From: Fragilaria crotonensis
Lineage: Eukaryota; Bacillariophyta; Fragilariophyceae; Fragilariales; Fragilariaceae
DNA length: 64,000 nucleotides
NCBI GenBank assembly: GCA_022925895.1
Contig: JAKSYS010000073.1
Location: forward strand, 62,001-126,000
Direction: 5' to 3'
Part shown: positions 1-12,500 of the stretch, piece after piece
Layout: every line of letters starts with the position of its first letter
Numbering within the stretch: position 1 is the stretch's first letter
Position numbers and translations under genes: made by a program
The notes under the pieces: generated by a model
Database searches by the model: none
The model's input: the letters and a program-made list of their open reading frames with translations, nothing else
Told to the model about the DNA's origin: nothing

Positions 1-990
1 AAGCATCTACTAGACGAAGTTGTAGTCGGCCTCGAATAAGTGAATTATACGAAGTCTGTTTATTCGCGGTCTACCGGGGTCTTTCTCTATCATGACGTTC
101 ACTGCCTTACACCACCTTGGTGGTGCAATTCCTCAAAGCAGTGATGGTAGGAATTTCCTCAGGCAGTCCAGAAGTTCTGGATCCATGATAAATGCCTTGT
201 AATGCCCGAGATGTCTCCCTGACGATGTAGTAGTGGTCTCTTGCCATGATTTGGAACCCTTAATGATGTCGCTGTTTGAGATGTCAAGTTTGATGGGACG
301 ATGTTCCAACACTGAATTGGGGATGTGGAATGACGCCAGGAATTTGCGAAGCAGTTGGCGATCGCCGTACCAATCCTCTGGGATCTCACCATGTAGACAC
401 GGTTCGGCTGCTTCTGATAGACTTGTGAATGTTAAGGCGTCATGAATCACACCACTGCCACAAGGAGATTCCGCTGCCGCAAGAAACGCCTCTCGGTTGA
501 AGCTCAGAATACGTTCTTCTTCGATGTCTTCCCTTGAAACGATGGTATCCCACACAAGTTGATCAGCGTCCGTTTTAAATGTTCGATGAACTTGACCTGG
601 ATCAGGGAGGTCTGGGTGATCAACCAGTTGAGGAACTTGAATCTGTGAAAGGCTCGAGTATTCGGAGGGATTTATAATCTGTCGGAGTTTCCCGAAGAGT
701 TGCTTTCCCGCTTCTCCCCGGATGGTGCGAGAGACAATTCGTGCTCGACGTTGAGATTCCTGTATGGTGTTTGGATTGTTGTCTGCTGCGTACTTGGCGA
801 GAAGTTCGTCGCAACTGCACACGCGACTCTGGGTGGCTTTCTTTTGTGTCTGCCAAAGCGTTTTGGTAGCACGGTTTCACTGAAGTCGCACCTCGTGGAT
901 TCCAAGCCGACGATTCCGATCCGGGAGCTGAAAAGAAGAGTCTTGGGATTGAATTTGTCGTTCCCATCGTGCGAATGTTTCCGAGTAGTC
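1..990 (-). pseudogene. Retroelement ORF2, reverse transcriptase remnant
   Basis: Frames shift between about 990 and 820, then an open stretch (822-133) gives MCSCDELLAKYAADNN and ends with SGRHLGHYKAFIMDPE, the lead-in to the RT palm. After a stop at 133 the same element resumes within about 50 bases in another frame as VNVMIEKDPGRPRINRLR and HLFEADYN, then a TAG. Compared with related elements a block of RT sequence appears to be missing between these two motifs, so there is an internal deletion. The catalytic YxDD box would lie beyond base 1. Confidence 0.75.
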
Positions 991-1016
991 CATGGAATGT
1001 GTCAATTCCCGTAGTC

Positions 1017-2465
1017 TCAGCTTCCAGTAACGTAGAGTAACCCCTGCGTTCCGTAGGCGTGGTGACCTTTATATTTCTTAGGTCTCGTGACCAGTGCTGC
1101 CTCAGAAACTTTCATAGCTTGTCCCTGGTCTTCATCCCATGCCGTTATAACGCCTCTAACTTGCTGGCGTGTTAATGCATAGTGAGTTTTGAACAAGTTA
1201 TCGATCCGTTCTTTCATCTTATGCTGCTTGTAATAGTCACGAATCGTTTCCAGATAAATGGCAACTAATTCCGGATTTCCGCTACGAAGCCATCGCTGTT
1301 CTTGCTTTGGGAGCATACTTTCCGTGGAATCAACTCCGAGTTGTTGGCGTAAATTCAAATCGACAAACAGAGGTCTGTGATCCGACTGCGGCCCTTCGAA
1401 GTACGATAAAGTCCCTTGTCGACTGATGGCAGCCACCGTCCTTGAACAACCAAATATGTAATCTATTCTACGCTCAGGTGCACCTATGTATGTTGAAGGT
1501 GCAGGATTTGCCTTGTGATCGTCGCTCAGATTGTGGGAATGCAAGAAATCTTGCATTTGAGAATCCGACTCCAGATCAGAATTGGCGTCCAGCATAATGA
1601 GAATTGCATGTCCGTTGTTCTGTAGTTCGGTAATGGTGGAGGCAAGGTCGAGAAAAAATTGTTTCCTCGGTTGCGGTTGCTTCACGCTGTGTTCCTTGAA
1701 GTAAGCATATTCGCAATGAAAGGAACTTCCGAGAGGAGGCGATGTTGCTATGGAACCTCGGCATGTACGGTATCCAGTGATAACGCTCAGTTTATTGTCA
1801 GCCTTACCGATGATAGTGAAGCCACACCAGCGTCCCAATCCTGTTGGATCCGATATGGGAGGACCAAAGACTGTTGTAGTCATATTGCCACGAACGACTT
1901 GAATGGTTCCCCCAGATTGAAAGGTTTCTTTGTTGTCGAGTGGATCAACCTGGCATGATGGTGATCCAAACACTGCTTTGCCGATTTGAAGTTGACGGCG
2001 AATGCATTGTTTGAACTTATCCTGAACGTATTGATGCTGCCATCCCGAAGTTGTTTCTGCCATTCCAAACACATCTATCGAGAACAATAGCATGGATGAT
2101 AAAAAGTAATTATAGTCGTCTCCGGATTGGTTGTATGATACACCTTTGACATTCTGGAACATGAAACGTGAAGTTCCCGGAGCTTTGTAGATGATCGGAT
2201 CCCCGAACGTTACATTTGCATCAGGGTTGCTTGCCTTTCAATTGTTGGTCAGTCTACCTGGTCTGCTTTTGGAGAAAAGCAGAATTTGGGACGGATATAT
2301 GGGAGGATGCCTGTCCCCCACTCGTGACATGTACTTTCCAGATCGGCGTTGATCGTCGTGATCTGCGGTCGTCCCAGTGGTAGTAGTTTGCTGTCCTGCC
2401 ATGCTCACATTGTCATCTATTTCCATCGTCTTTGTCTGGGGAGATGCATCATGATGATATATCAT
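1017..2465 (-). pseudogene. Retroelement ORF2, EEP endonuclease domain
   Basis: The reading frame starting at 2465 runs to 1017 with a single in-frame TGA at 2240-2238. The part downstream of the stop has an EEP fold pattern: FGMAET near the start (metal-binding Glu region), then ILIMLDANSDL (catalytic D-x-N), and near the end YIFGC and SDHRPLFVDL (the SDH motif). This is the APE-like nickase used for target-primed reverse transcription. A stop codon at 1017 separates it from the RT remnant. The product would need readthrough to be full length, so it is treated as a decayed ORF. Confidence 0.8.
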
Positions 2466-3565
2466 TTTGGGACGCCTCCCTCCGAATCACGACTGTGGTT
2501 GTTGTATTGAGTGTCCGGATCGGGCGTTTGGTATGAAAAATCGTTCGACTCATCCAGTAGAGATGAGTCTGGTAGTAACATGTCGTGTAGACTTTTGTTT
2601 GGAGAAATTTCCGTTTCGGTGGGCGTTTCCATAGAATTGTTGGAGCCAAGCGACATCTCTTCCATATCGTCGTGAAGTGGCCTAGACTTCTTCTTCGAAG
2701 GGGAAAGATGTGCCGCCTTAGTTATCTGGTGAGGCATCATCTCGTCCGGTGCCATTTTCCGATCCTGCGATGACATAGTCAATGGTTTACCATCCTCAGA
2801 GGAATTGGAGCTGGACTGTGTATCTTTCATTTCTTCTAATGTGCGTCGTCTGGTACTGTCTGTCAGTATCTCCTGAGTGCATTTGTCGGAATCAAACCTA
2901 TTGCCTGTGGTCATTGTTGAAATCAATTCAATTCTCGTCGCCATCCTATCGATAACATCCATCAGTTTTGATACACGTATATTCAATTCCACAATCTGCA
3001 CATGGGAATCCTGTTGTCTTTCCATAGTGAAAGCAAGCTTTTCACAATTGTCGTATAGAAGATTGTCCATGTCATCGAGTCGTCCAAGTTTTGCCTCGAT
3101 TTGGATGAGACTATTCGCATTTTGTGTTGTAAGCGCAGCGTTTTCCAAGGTTTCCTGCTGTTGTCTGCGAAATAAGGCTTCGCGTTCATTCAATCTTCGT
3201 GATGTTGCCGATGACATCATTGATGGAGTAGCAACTGACTGTGTTGCTGACTGGGTGAACGCCGTTTGGTCGTCGATGACGTCTCCTGGGGCTGATGCGG
3301 TACTAGCAGTGCTACCTGGAAGCTGCTTTTGTCTGCTAGAACCGATTCCTTGTCGCCCTCTGGTTTGGTTGTAGGTAGAAGATGTATCAGTCCTGGTTGT
3401 TCCTGACTTTGTGCTTGACAGATTTGTTTTTGTGTCGGCTACCGTCATACCGCGTACGGATGGTGGTGCTCGAATCCACACTTCCTTGGAGGACATAGAC
3501 TCCAATAGATCCAAATTTTGTTGAGTTGATGTGTCGATTTGAATGACCGCAGGTAACCCAGGCAA
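2462..3565 (-). pseudogene. Retroelement middle ORF, Ser/Thr/Gln-rich with coiled-coil-like stretch
   Basis: An open frame of 367 codons lies between ORF1 and the EEP ORF. It is rich in Ser, Thr, Gln and Asp. A heptad-like stretch around residues 125-205 (ERQQDSHVQIVELNIRVSKL) could be a coiled coil, as in many non-LTR ORF1 proteins. The frame is open upstream of the first Met, so it probably was part of ORF1. Its TGA overlaps the ATG of the next ORF in the arrangement ATGA at 2465-2462, a geometry known for termination-reinitiation in some non-LTR elements. It is intact as an ORF although its neighbours are broken. Confidence 0.6.
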
Positions 3566-3801
3566 GCTATCCCACTCGCAAATGCTCCGCAGCCTTTAAA
3601 GCATATTGTGCTGGAACGAGAAGATATGCTTTTGATCCAATCCTCCATTCACAACTTCACATCGTGCTCTCTGGTCTTCCTGATTTCAAAAGATTGTTGT
3701 CGCCCACTCTCTAGTAGATCTTTCAATGATGGTGCCATCGTCAAATACCTCTTTCCGAATTTTATCAAGGTTAATCAACGTTGGAAAGAGAGGTAGCAAT
3801 T

Positions 3802-5231
3802 TCAAAGACTTCGCATAGAGATCCTGCATTTAGTCTTCAAATTTGCGAGGGCAAGTCTGGACAAGTACAAGAGGGAATTATGACCCGTCAAAAGTTTGGA
3901 AAGAGCCTGGGAAAGAGGAGATACATGGTTTTCTCCACACTGAATGACCAAGTGGTTAATCTTTTGTTCTGTGGGAGTGCGATGAAAGAGCAAGATATTG
4001 AAGATCGGAGTTTCCTTTGGAAGTCGTTGACGTAGACTTTGGAGAAATCTGGTGCGATGAGTGGTGCGAGCTGCTTTGAATAAGAGATACCCGGCTGTTA
4101 CAATCTTGCCGCTGGATGTTGATGAGTTGGAAATATTAATCTGAACTTTGTGTTTTCCAAGACCGTCGACAGTAGTTGCCGTGCTGCGCCATTGACCCGG
4201 GAACTTGGCAACGAAACAAATTCGTGCGCTAAAAATGATCTGGAACGTGGATGGGAGAAAGGTAATGTTGGGGGGGAAAGAAACTCTCTCAATTCTCCAG
4301 GCGAGAGTTTGGAAATCGTCGTGGACATCTGGAGATCGGTACTTTCGCATCGATAGAAGAAAGAGTCTTCATCCGGAAAGATATCTTGCATCATTTCATG
4401 AGCCTCCTTCAACCATAGGGTAGAATGTTTGTTATACAATGAAAAGTCACCTTTTGGATGCCAACGGAATGTAAGACGGTAGGTTCCATCATTCACAGGT
4501 ACATTGAAGACCGGCTGTAGAACAGACTGCTTCCCTGCTGTAGATGTTTGTTGCGGGACTGAGTTTCATTTTTGGATGTACTTCCTAGAGACTGTGCGAC
4601 GTGCTGATTGTTTGACGATTGGTGGGTGTTTGACTTGTTCGAAATCCTATTGTCGTGGGTACACGTCTGAGACGGGTTGTCCGTGGTATTCTTCTTCTTT
4701 GGTCCTCCAACTGTCATCCAATGGGTGCGGTCGTCAATATCCAAGACGTCATGATCACCATGTATATGATCATTCCAGGTTTGGTCGATCGTGTTGATGG
4801 CAAGGTACTGGGGGGGCATGGCGCTGGAGGTATGGTTGAGATACGTCCATTGCCCATGCTTGTAGATTCTCCGGAATGTTGTAATTCCTATCTATATGGT
4901 AGAAAAAGTTGTACAAAACCATGCGGTGGCAGATAATCGGATCATCGCTGTACTTCATCCATAGCGCGTCAAACTTGCAACAATTGTCATACACGAAGTA
5001 GCCGAGAGTCAGGTAGCGGAACCAGTTTGGTGGAGTACCATGTTGACGGTATGCATGGGCGTTGGCTTCACGACGAAAACGTTCTTCGTCGGAGAATCAT
5101 TCTTGTCCGGGAGAAGGTCGAGGAGAGTCATGCCACTTCTCGGTATGGAAGCCATACTTCGGATGGTGGGGATCATGATACTCCGCTGGATCGGGAGGTG
5201 ACGGGAGCGCCGCTTGAGCAGTCATGGTCAT
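3802..5231 (-). pseudogene. Retroelement ORF1 (broken)
   Basis: Translation from the ATG at 5231 gives MTMTAQAALPSPPDPAEY, then a TGA at 5099-5097, then readable protein including NWFRYLTLGYFVYDNC and CHRMVLYNFFYHIDRNY. The frame changes near 4855, returns near 4500-4560 before NDGTYRLTFRWHP, and changes again near 4270 at a run of seven C. The last part contains ARTTHRTRFLQSLRQRLP and ends at 3802. No zinc knuckle or RRM was recognised, so the assignment as the structural ORF rests on its position upstream of the EEP/RT ORF. Function is inferred, not shown by a named domain. Confidence 0.65.
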
Positions 5232-5300
5232 GGTGGTGGTGGTACGCGACAACTTCCTATTCGGGATACGCAATTACGAACGGCGGACAGAACGTACTTG

Positions 5301-6217
5301 CGAAAAACTGAACCAGAAAATTGTGTCTATATAAGTGTATACCACCAGTAGAATTTGTACTGATCACGCACAAATTGTATTGCAACGGAACTTTGACACA
5401 CCATGGGGGTTGCACAATGTGACGAGAGCACCAGCACACCTACGTGAATTATGACCACTGCTGTTGAGGTAGTAGATGTAAAGCATCTGTATGCTGGCTG
5501 CAAAGAAGGTCTGTACTAGCCAACAATGCCATCACCAGAAAACAAATGAAGAAGAACTATGACCATGGTTGATATTTGTGAATTCAAAACTAGACGGTAC
5601 AATATCTTCAGTGGAAGTTTGGCATGGAGGGTGAAGAAATACAGAAGTGGATGATATAATAATATCATGGACTACTACATAGCAACCATTTCTAAGTGGT
5701 TTTGTACGCTATTGCAATATAGCTCATGACTTATGCTGCATGCGGAATCGTATGATACATGATACATGATAAATATGAAGTATCGAAGAACCTCGACTCA
5801 CTACTCATGTATGTGCGCAATGGAGAATGTCTGGCTGGATTTAGTTCCCGGAGGACTCGTTCGCGTATGTGAAATGCACGTAATACGTGACAGCATGCTT
5901 ACCAAAGATCCTCAACGAGAATTGAGTTAACGAAACCAAGCCAGAACGCCCTTAATAACTTTAACAACAACATTATTTGTAGAGAAAGATAGTAATAGGC
6001 CCACGGCGGCTACAATAAGTATACATACAGTATGATGGTGTGCTCGAGCTTGCAAATGCAGATTGAGACAACTTGAACAGTAAAAACATGTATTGGCCAA
6101 TAGAAATCCTCGAAAAATCTATTGTGGATTTCAGATGAAGGCGCACGTTTCAGATTGGTCGCACGTACATGAAATAAATACTCGAGTGTTTTATGTGTTG
6201 TAAAAAGGAATCTTCGC
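5301..6217. other. Intergenic, nothing recognised
   Basis: About 0.9 kb between the retroelement and the phosphatase gene. It is AT-rich with short direct repeats such as a doubled tgatacatgata near 5755-5772. No open frame with a recognisable product, no RNA gene. The right end should hold the promoter and 5' UTR of the phosphatase. Confidence 0.5.
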
Positions 6218-6370
6218 ATGAAATCGTCTTTTGTGCTTTTAGCGGCAGCACGTACAACAGACCTGACACACTTTGTTGTGCGTCAGCAATTGAACTCCTT
6301 CCAATCTTATAATCCTTCCTTCGAGTACTTCGTGATCGTCGTGAAGTTCACTCCAGTTTCGTTTATCAAA

Positions 6371-6983
6371 ATGTCGACCTTTGAAGCCTTTCGCGATGAG
6401 ATTACTGGCTGGATCCGACCTGGTCATGATCACGGTTGCCCACCAGTTGAAGTGATTCCAGGACTATGGACTGCTCATTATGATGAGATTGATAGCATCG
6501 ACAAATTGAGAGGCAACGAACAACGTATCCATTGCCATGGTGGTGAATTCAGCTGTCTGCCAATGCCCCGCCCGTACTGGGTTCTTTGGTCCCGATGTCA
6601 AGGTTCTTGAAGTCGACATCGAAGACGATCCTGATGAGCGCAAGTACTTTGACCAGGGCAAGAAGCCTGTTCAATCCAAGTGCCGTGAGCCAAATATCGA
6701 GGTCAAGAAACGCTGCGCCGGTGACATGACTGTCTTTTTCGACCCCGTCTCGGATGAAATTCATTCTGTCATTCAGGAAGGTAAGTTTGTCTTGGTGCAT
6801 TGCAAGGCATCCTTATCGCGATCGCCTGCCTTGATCTTGGCGTATTTGATGAAGTATCACAACATGTCATTGATGGAAGCCGGTCGATTGCTCAAATCTA
6901 AGTGGGATGCAACATGGCCCTGTGATCGCTTTTCCTACGATCTCGTGGCGTACGAACGCCAGCTTGCAAGCCGGTCTGCTTGA
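6371..6983 (+). CDS. Dual-specificity protein phosphatase (one frame break)
   Basis: Encodes a small (about 203 aa) atypical dual-specificity phosphatase that would remove phosphate from Ser/Thr/Tyr residues through a cysteinyl-phosphate. The signature HCKASLSRSPALILAYLM fits HCx5R with Cys as nucleophile and Arg binding phosphate; an upstream acidic stretch with D-P-D-E could provide the general acid region. The start MSTFEAF at 6371 has an A-rich context; an in-frame Met at 6218 would add a 51-residue N-terminus that does not look conserved. Between 6510 and 6530 the frame must advance by one base to join RGN to the conserved AMVVNSAVC. This is a real single-base lesion or an assembly error. 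The active site lies downstream of the break and is intact. Confidence 0.8.
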
Positions 6984-8060
6984 TTTGTAGTCGTGGCTGC
7001 CCCTTCCTTCGTTGCGGTTACTGTCACATAATGGCAATAAAATCAGTGTATGGCAACGCAGCTCAACTATCGGTAGAAGTAATGTCAAGGAACGCTATAA
7101 ACTATAAAGGCATTGCACATCTTTTACCGTTGCTCTACTGCGGTACCTGCTCGTCGTTTGATATGCATTGTCCACATCGTTTGTGGTCGTCATGCCCATG
7201 TTCACGGTGCAGGGTGCAGTACTCTACCCGGTAGTTCTGGCACGGAGTAGGTACTGTACCTGGTACTTGTACTGTAGTCTTATGCCCTCTCTCCTCTCTT
7301 GCTTGGCGTCAGTAGAACGTATGTAGTCTGTTGAATTACTGAATTACTACCAGGACCACTACCGGTAGATCCAATTCCAACACTGTGTACTCAGTACTTG
7401 CTACTAGCTCTACTACTAGTAGGTATGATAGTACTCCAGTTCATGCTTTGATATCCACATATCCTACTATATTATAAATTAATTGTGTGCGTGCGTGCGT
7501 GTGTGCGTGCGTCTGTTACGGAGTATGACCACTCTGGGGTACTGGATCAAATGAATACTGTCTGAATTTTTTCACTGTGCGCAATACGCAGTACAGTAAA
7601 AAGTAGTGGTACGGAGTACGACCAGGTTGGGGGTACTGTACGTCCAGTTTCCTGTAGTAGACACTCCGATCAAATGTGAGGTACCCACTAGTATACATAT
7701 ATATGTGTACACCATACTACCATCTACGACAGTATACGCACTAAAATGCGCTTGTTTCGAATCAGTCAAGGGGCACGGGGCACGGGCCAAGAGCCAATTG
7801 GCACCGGTAAACGTCGGGACTTATTCCTTCTGAATGGCAGCTAAATTTTCCTTTTGGCGGTCAACGGTTGGCAATGACGGATGACGGCAGATGACCATTT
7901 ATTGGAGGTGCCCCACAAGAAATAAACACCAGTACCGGTAGCTGCGCCTTCATATTTTTTCTCGGATCAGATGACCCGAATCTCTGGACTGCAGACATCT
8001 GAGAAGTTGAAGGCGTGTTAATAACCCCAAGTTAAGGCACAACATCGTCTTGCTCATTGC
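6984..8060. other. Intergenic with GTAC-rich words and repeat copy A
   Basis: About 1.1 kb holding many short GTAC/AGTACT words, a (GTGC)n tract near 7483-7511 and a copy of a dispersed repeat (7456-7692). No convincing coding sequence. The right end contains the presumed promoter of the transporter gene. Confidence 0.6.
7456..7692 (+). repeat. Dispersed repeat, copy A (uninterrupted)
   Basis: Starts cacatatcctactatatta and ends gaggtacccactagt. It matches copy B (25405-26601) in the same order: an AT-rich head, a GTGC microsatellite, ctgttacggagtatgacc, then acggagtacgaccaggttgg, then a tail. An inverted partial copy is at 22674-22760. No ORF or terminal inverted repeats were seen, so the class is unknown. 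Copy A is useful as the empty-site reference for the transposon inserted in copy B. Confidence 0.85.
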
Positions 8061-9218
8061 ATGGAACGGAGGACCTCCTCTTTGACTAAACCACTGAAGA
8101 CGCAATTGGTTTCTGAGAAGGACCTTGACGATAAAGATACCCAGAAGAAAGAAACGCGTCACGTCATGAAGTTAGCTTGCTTGAACAGCACGAAGGTGCT
8201 CGTGCTTTGTATTCTATGTCTACAAAACTCCATGTTTACAATCCTTCGAAGATACAGTCAGGGAGTGTTGAAGGAGGATTACTCCAAGGTAAGGATCAGA
8301 TGCTTGGTGGTTGTTTCCTTTGTCCCTATACCTCTTATGATCTCACATTAAGTCATTCAAATCACACACATGCCCACATAGCATGAAGTATTGCTCGTTG
8401 GGGAATTTATCAAGATTGTATTCTCCGCGTGGATGATCACAGGCACTCTTCCTGAAGGCGATTCAATTTTCTCTAGACTAGCCTATTTGATCAAGAAGTC
8501 GCGAAAGATGTTCGTATTGGCAGCCATTTATGGTGCTATGAATATCCTCTCCTACATTTCGCTCTGCAACATCGGTGCTGGTATTTTTACCATCTTTGCC
8601 CAATGCAAGATTCTGACAACTGCCGTTTTTTCTTCAATTATGTTGAGATACAAGTATTCCTGGGCGCAGTGGAGAGCCATGGTATCATTGATGTTGGGCG
8701 TTCTCTTGTTTACAGCACCAGTGTGGAACAATTTGAGCGTTCAAGATGGTGGGAATGCCTTTATTGGTACTGCTGCTGTTTTGATTGAAGTCACCCTGAG
8801 TGGATTCGCCTCTATCTACTTCGAAAAGGTTATCAAGACTGATCCAGAAAGATTGGAATCTGGGAAAGAAACTTTCAGCTGGCTCTTGGCAGCTGCCCCA
8901 TCTACATCTTTTCATCATGGCTAACAAAGGTGATGAGGCGGGTTTCTTTGGTGGTTGGACACCGACTGCGTGGATTCTTGCGCTTCTTGGCGCTGCCGGC
9001 AGATTGCTCGTGGCTCTGTCAATCAAGTACGGTGACTCGGTCCTCAAGACGTTGGCTACTACCGGGGCCATCATCTTGTCGTCGGTCCTGACCATGCCTT
9101 CATGGGGTCCTTGACCGCCACAATGTGTATTGCCGGATCACAAGTCGTAATTGCGATTGCAAACTACACGTTTGACTATCCTCCGCCTCCGCCCATAGTC
9201 CGGACGAGCCGGATGTAG
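8061..9218 (+). CDS. UDP-galactose-type nucleotide-sugar transporter (several frame breaks)
   Basis: Membrane protein of the nucleotide-sugar transporter family (SLC35A-like), expected to exchange nucleotide sugars for NMP across the Golgi or ER membrane. Exon 1 runs from 8061 to 8288 and includes CLQNSMFTILRRYSQG; a 93-nt intron (8289-8381, GTAAGG...CATAG) precedes exon 2, which starts HEVLLVGEFIK. Conserved stretches include YISLCNIGAGIFTIFAQ, IWERNFQLALG and SIKYGDSVLKTLATTGAI. To read all of them the frame has to change three times: near 8855, near 8910 and near 9085. A fourth change near 9190 would extend the protein to about 9256 and give a more natural acidic tail (DEPDVEVGAK). The breaks mean either a pseudogene or uncorrected indels; each conserved block is otherwise well preserved. 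Confidence 0.75.
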
Positions 9219-9510
9219 AGGTGGGTGCGAAGGCTGGCGATAGGGAAGCGAGCTGAAACCTCTCATAAGCCAAGGGCTAGTCCCTAGGGTAGCTCGCAGG
9301 TGTAACTATTAGTCGCCATGTTGACATTGTGTATCTTTAACTTCGGCATCTGGAAAGACTCACTTGAAAATGCCCAAAACGATAAAGAGCACCGTTAAAA
9401 GCTCGTGTTACAAACGGAATACAAGCGTACTGGTAATGAACTATCTGAAAACAATTAATGCCATTCGTCACATCATGTAGGTTCATCATGCGGACTGCCT
9501 TCGGCTCGCT

Positions 9511-12500
9511 TTACCAGTCGTCAGCGAAATCATTATTGCTCTCCTCCAACGGATCAACCACTGGTTGTGCGGCGGCTGCTGCTGCCGCAGCTGCCTCGGC
9601 TTCAGCGGCCGCGAGTGCTTCCGCTTCTGCAGCCAAGGCCGCGGCAGCATCCTGTTCGGCTTGCCTTTTCGCTGCTTCCTCGGCTGCAATTCGAGCCTGT
9701 TCAGCTGCCTTTTCAGCCTCTGAGACAACCGGCAATCCTCGCTTCTCTTTGATCAGATTAATGAGGTTCAGATCCAAGTCATCTTTCGCTGTCAAGTAGT
9801 CCTTCGCAGGAACGGGAGCCGACTTGGAGGCGTCTCGTTGGGCAACAAACATCTTTTCAACTTCCAAAGCGATGTCCATGTCAGCAAATCGATCAGGGTT
9901 GTTCTTTGGACACGCAAGCGCATTGGCAGCAGACTCGCTGATTGAGGCCAAATCTTCCTTCCATAAGGCCACAATCTCGTCAATTCTAGACGGCATGTAC
10001 GTGCGAGCAAAAAAGGCAGCCTCAGGCAAACGTTTAGTCGAAATCAGGAGATCAGCGCATGCTTCAATATTTCAATAAGCATGTAGGCAACAAAGGCCAC
10101 GTTGGTCCTTCCACCATCAGCCGCACGCTTTGCAAGCTTTTCCATGCCTTCAAGATTTCCAGTTGCAGAATACAGCAGCAAAAGACCAGGAAAGTCGTTG
10201 CTAGCGATACTGGCGGCTTCACAAAGTTCCAAATTGGTGACCTTGAGAGCGGAATCGCTGAGTTTCTTCCATTTGGTCATGGTGTCGGTGGAGTCCTTGT
10301 CTTCCTCTGGAGTTTCTTGCATGAGTGCCAAAGCAATGTCGATCTGCCCCAGCTCAATGGACAAATCAAACTTGTGATCACTGTCTGTAGTGACTGCGAG
10401 AGCTTCTTCCTTGAACCCTTGAGACTCCAAGAAACGAGCAATCTTGGTGTACTCAGACTCTGGGATGGTACCTAGCAAGTCGTTTGCAGTGTCGAAGTCG
10501 CCACGCATGACAGCTGTTTGATACTGAAGTACGGATAACATCACCTTGTAAGCCACGATATTGAGGGCCTTGTCAACCAAGTAAACGCGATCCTCCTTGG
10601 CAAGGTATCCTAAGATTCTGTGTTGGGTGGCGCCGGCCGACGATGTGGGCAAGTGCACAAGGGTCTGAATCTGTCCTCCGACACTGTAGTTCAGGCGTCC
10701 GACGTTGTTGATGTAGATGAAGCAATCGCCAACCCACTTTCCGGAGGTAATCGTATCGCTGATTTCGTACAAGAGTTCGAAGGATCCGTCTACACCATTC
10801 TCAGGATCGATCTTACCAATCGCAATCGCTTGTGCAGTCACTTGAGCATTGAATGATAAAACATAGGCAGAGTCGGCACAAGCGACAAGAACCATATTTC
10901 CGGCGTCTGACCAAAAGACATCCTTTGCGCTGACATCAATCTTTCGAACAAAGGCTCCGGAGTCCCAGTCGTAAAAAGAGAACAGCTTCGTCGCCTCCCT
11001 TGACTCCGACCATGTTCCCCCCGAATAACCCTTCGGCAGACGCGGTGGCAGGTTGAAATGCAGCGCTCTCAATAAAGTTCTTAAAGATCTTAACACGGGA
11101 AGGAGATTCACGAATGGCGTAGTCGCCAGTCCCGGAACCGGACCAAGCAAAGTCGAGCGCTTGCCCAAAGGCCTTGTTTCGGAGCGCTTGAGCCGTGTAA
11201 ATGATAAACTCTCCGTCACCGCAGACTGCAACGAAACGACCATTACAATTGTGCTTGAGGGTTTGCGGGTAGAGTTCACAAGCACCCAAATCTCTAGGAA
11301 TGACAGGGAGTCGCTCGCCGTCAGGTAAGCCTTCTCCAGTAGAAGCGATAGCCTTGACTGTCGTCGTTTGGATCTCATTGTTCTTGGCCCAGACAATCTT
11401 ACCAGTCGAGTCCATGGATGCGACAGGATCATCAGATCCAAATTTCAATGCATACACATCCCTCATCAAACCCGATGGCAAGCTTGTTGGTCTCCGGCGA
11501 AGCTGCAAGGGCCCACGCACGCTCCATGCCATAATTGAGGGTTGCTTCGGGGCGGTAAGTGGTGGCCTGCCAGATGCGAACAGTTCCGTCTTCAGAAGCA
11601 GACGCAATGATCGGAAGCTTGGGGTGGAACATGACGGCGCACACATTGTGAGTGTGTCCTTCCAATGAGTGGACGATTGATTTGGTCTGTGAAGAGGCAG
11701 GACAGCGGTTAGCATAAGGATAGTACTGCGAAACATCAGCAATACAAGAAGGCAGCGGGCACATACTTGATAATCCCAAATCTTGACCGTACGATCATCG
11801 GCACCTGACAGAATGTACGGCTTGTCACCCGATGGATAATAGTCAATGCAATTAACACCACGTTCATGCCCCTCCAAAGTATAATGCGGAGTATGCGAGC
11901 CAAGGCCCCAAACCTTGATGGAACGATCCAAACTGGCAGACGCAAAGGTATTGCTATCCTTGGGATTAAACTTGACTTGCATGACATAGTGCGCATGCCC
12001 TTCGAACATTTGAGTGCAATCAAAGCCACGATCCCAATCCCACAACTTGATGGTCATATCATCCGACGACGAGAGCACGTACGGAAGAGAAGGATGGACT
12101 TCCAAGGAACGAATGTAATCTGCATGAGCTTCAAATTCCTTGATTTTCTCCATTGTGTTATAGTTGAAGACACGGAGACGCATATCGTCGGAGGCTGCAA
12201 TGAACCATTGTTTTCGAGAGATGAATTTGGCGCATCTGACAGGTAGCTCCGAGAGTTCAAAGGACTTGACGCAAATGCCACTTTCGTAATCCCAAATCAT
12301 GACATTACCACTGTAGAGTGCTGCCAAAACCCATGGCTCCGAAGCGTGAATGTCTACTGACTTGACACGCTCGGAAGAAGCTGAGAGCTTCTTCTTGATA
12401 TCCAGTCGAAGTGGCTGCACGCGAAAAAAGTGGTGGATGAGTGAACGAACTACACTGATCGTCTGCAACAAGTAAACATGAACATCCATCATGTATTCCC

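Larger units (their letters stand above)
1..5300 (-). mobile_element. Degraded diatom-type non-LTR retrotransposon, 3' end outside window
   Basis: Reading right to left on the minus strand there is an ORF1-like region, a serine/threonine-rich middle ORF, an endonuclease/exonuclease/phosphatase (EEP) domain and the start of a reverse transcriptase. EEP before RT is the order of APE-type non-LTR elements. The RT lead-in SGRHLGHYKAFI and, close to base 1, the motif RINRLRIIHLFEADYN are of the type I associate with diatom retroelement proteins. Frames change several times and single in-frame stops interrupt ORF1 (5099-5097) and ORF2 (2240-2238), so the copy looks dead. The 5' boundary is taken just upstream of the first ORF1 start at 5231; no target-site duplication could be seen because the 3' end is missing. 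Confidence 0.85.

Noticed and set aside
6500-6540. Programmed +1 frameshift in the phosphatase gene
   Set aside because: No slippery codon/stop arrangement as in known +1 sites, and similar one-base breaks of both signs occur in several unrelated genes.
6515-6550. Short intron (GTATCC...TTCAG) explaining the phosphatase frame change
   Set aside because: It would be 28 nt and would remove the conserved MVVNSAVC strand.
9458-9799. Ala/Ser-rich plus-strand ORF
   Set aside because: Shadow of the Ala/Glu-rich COPB2 tail on the other strand.
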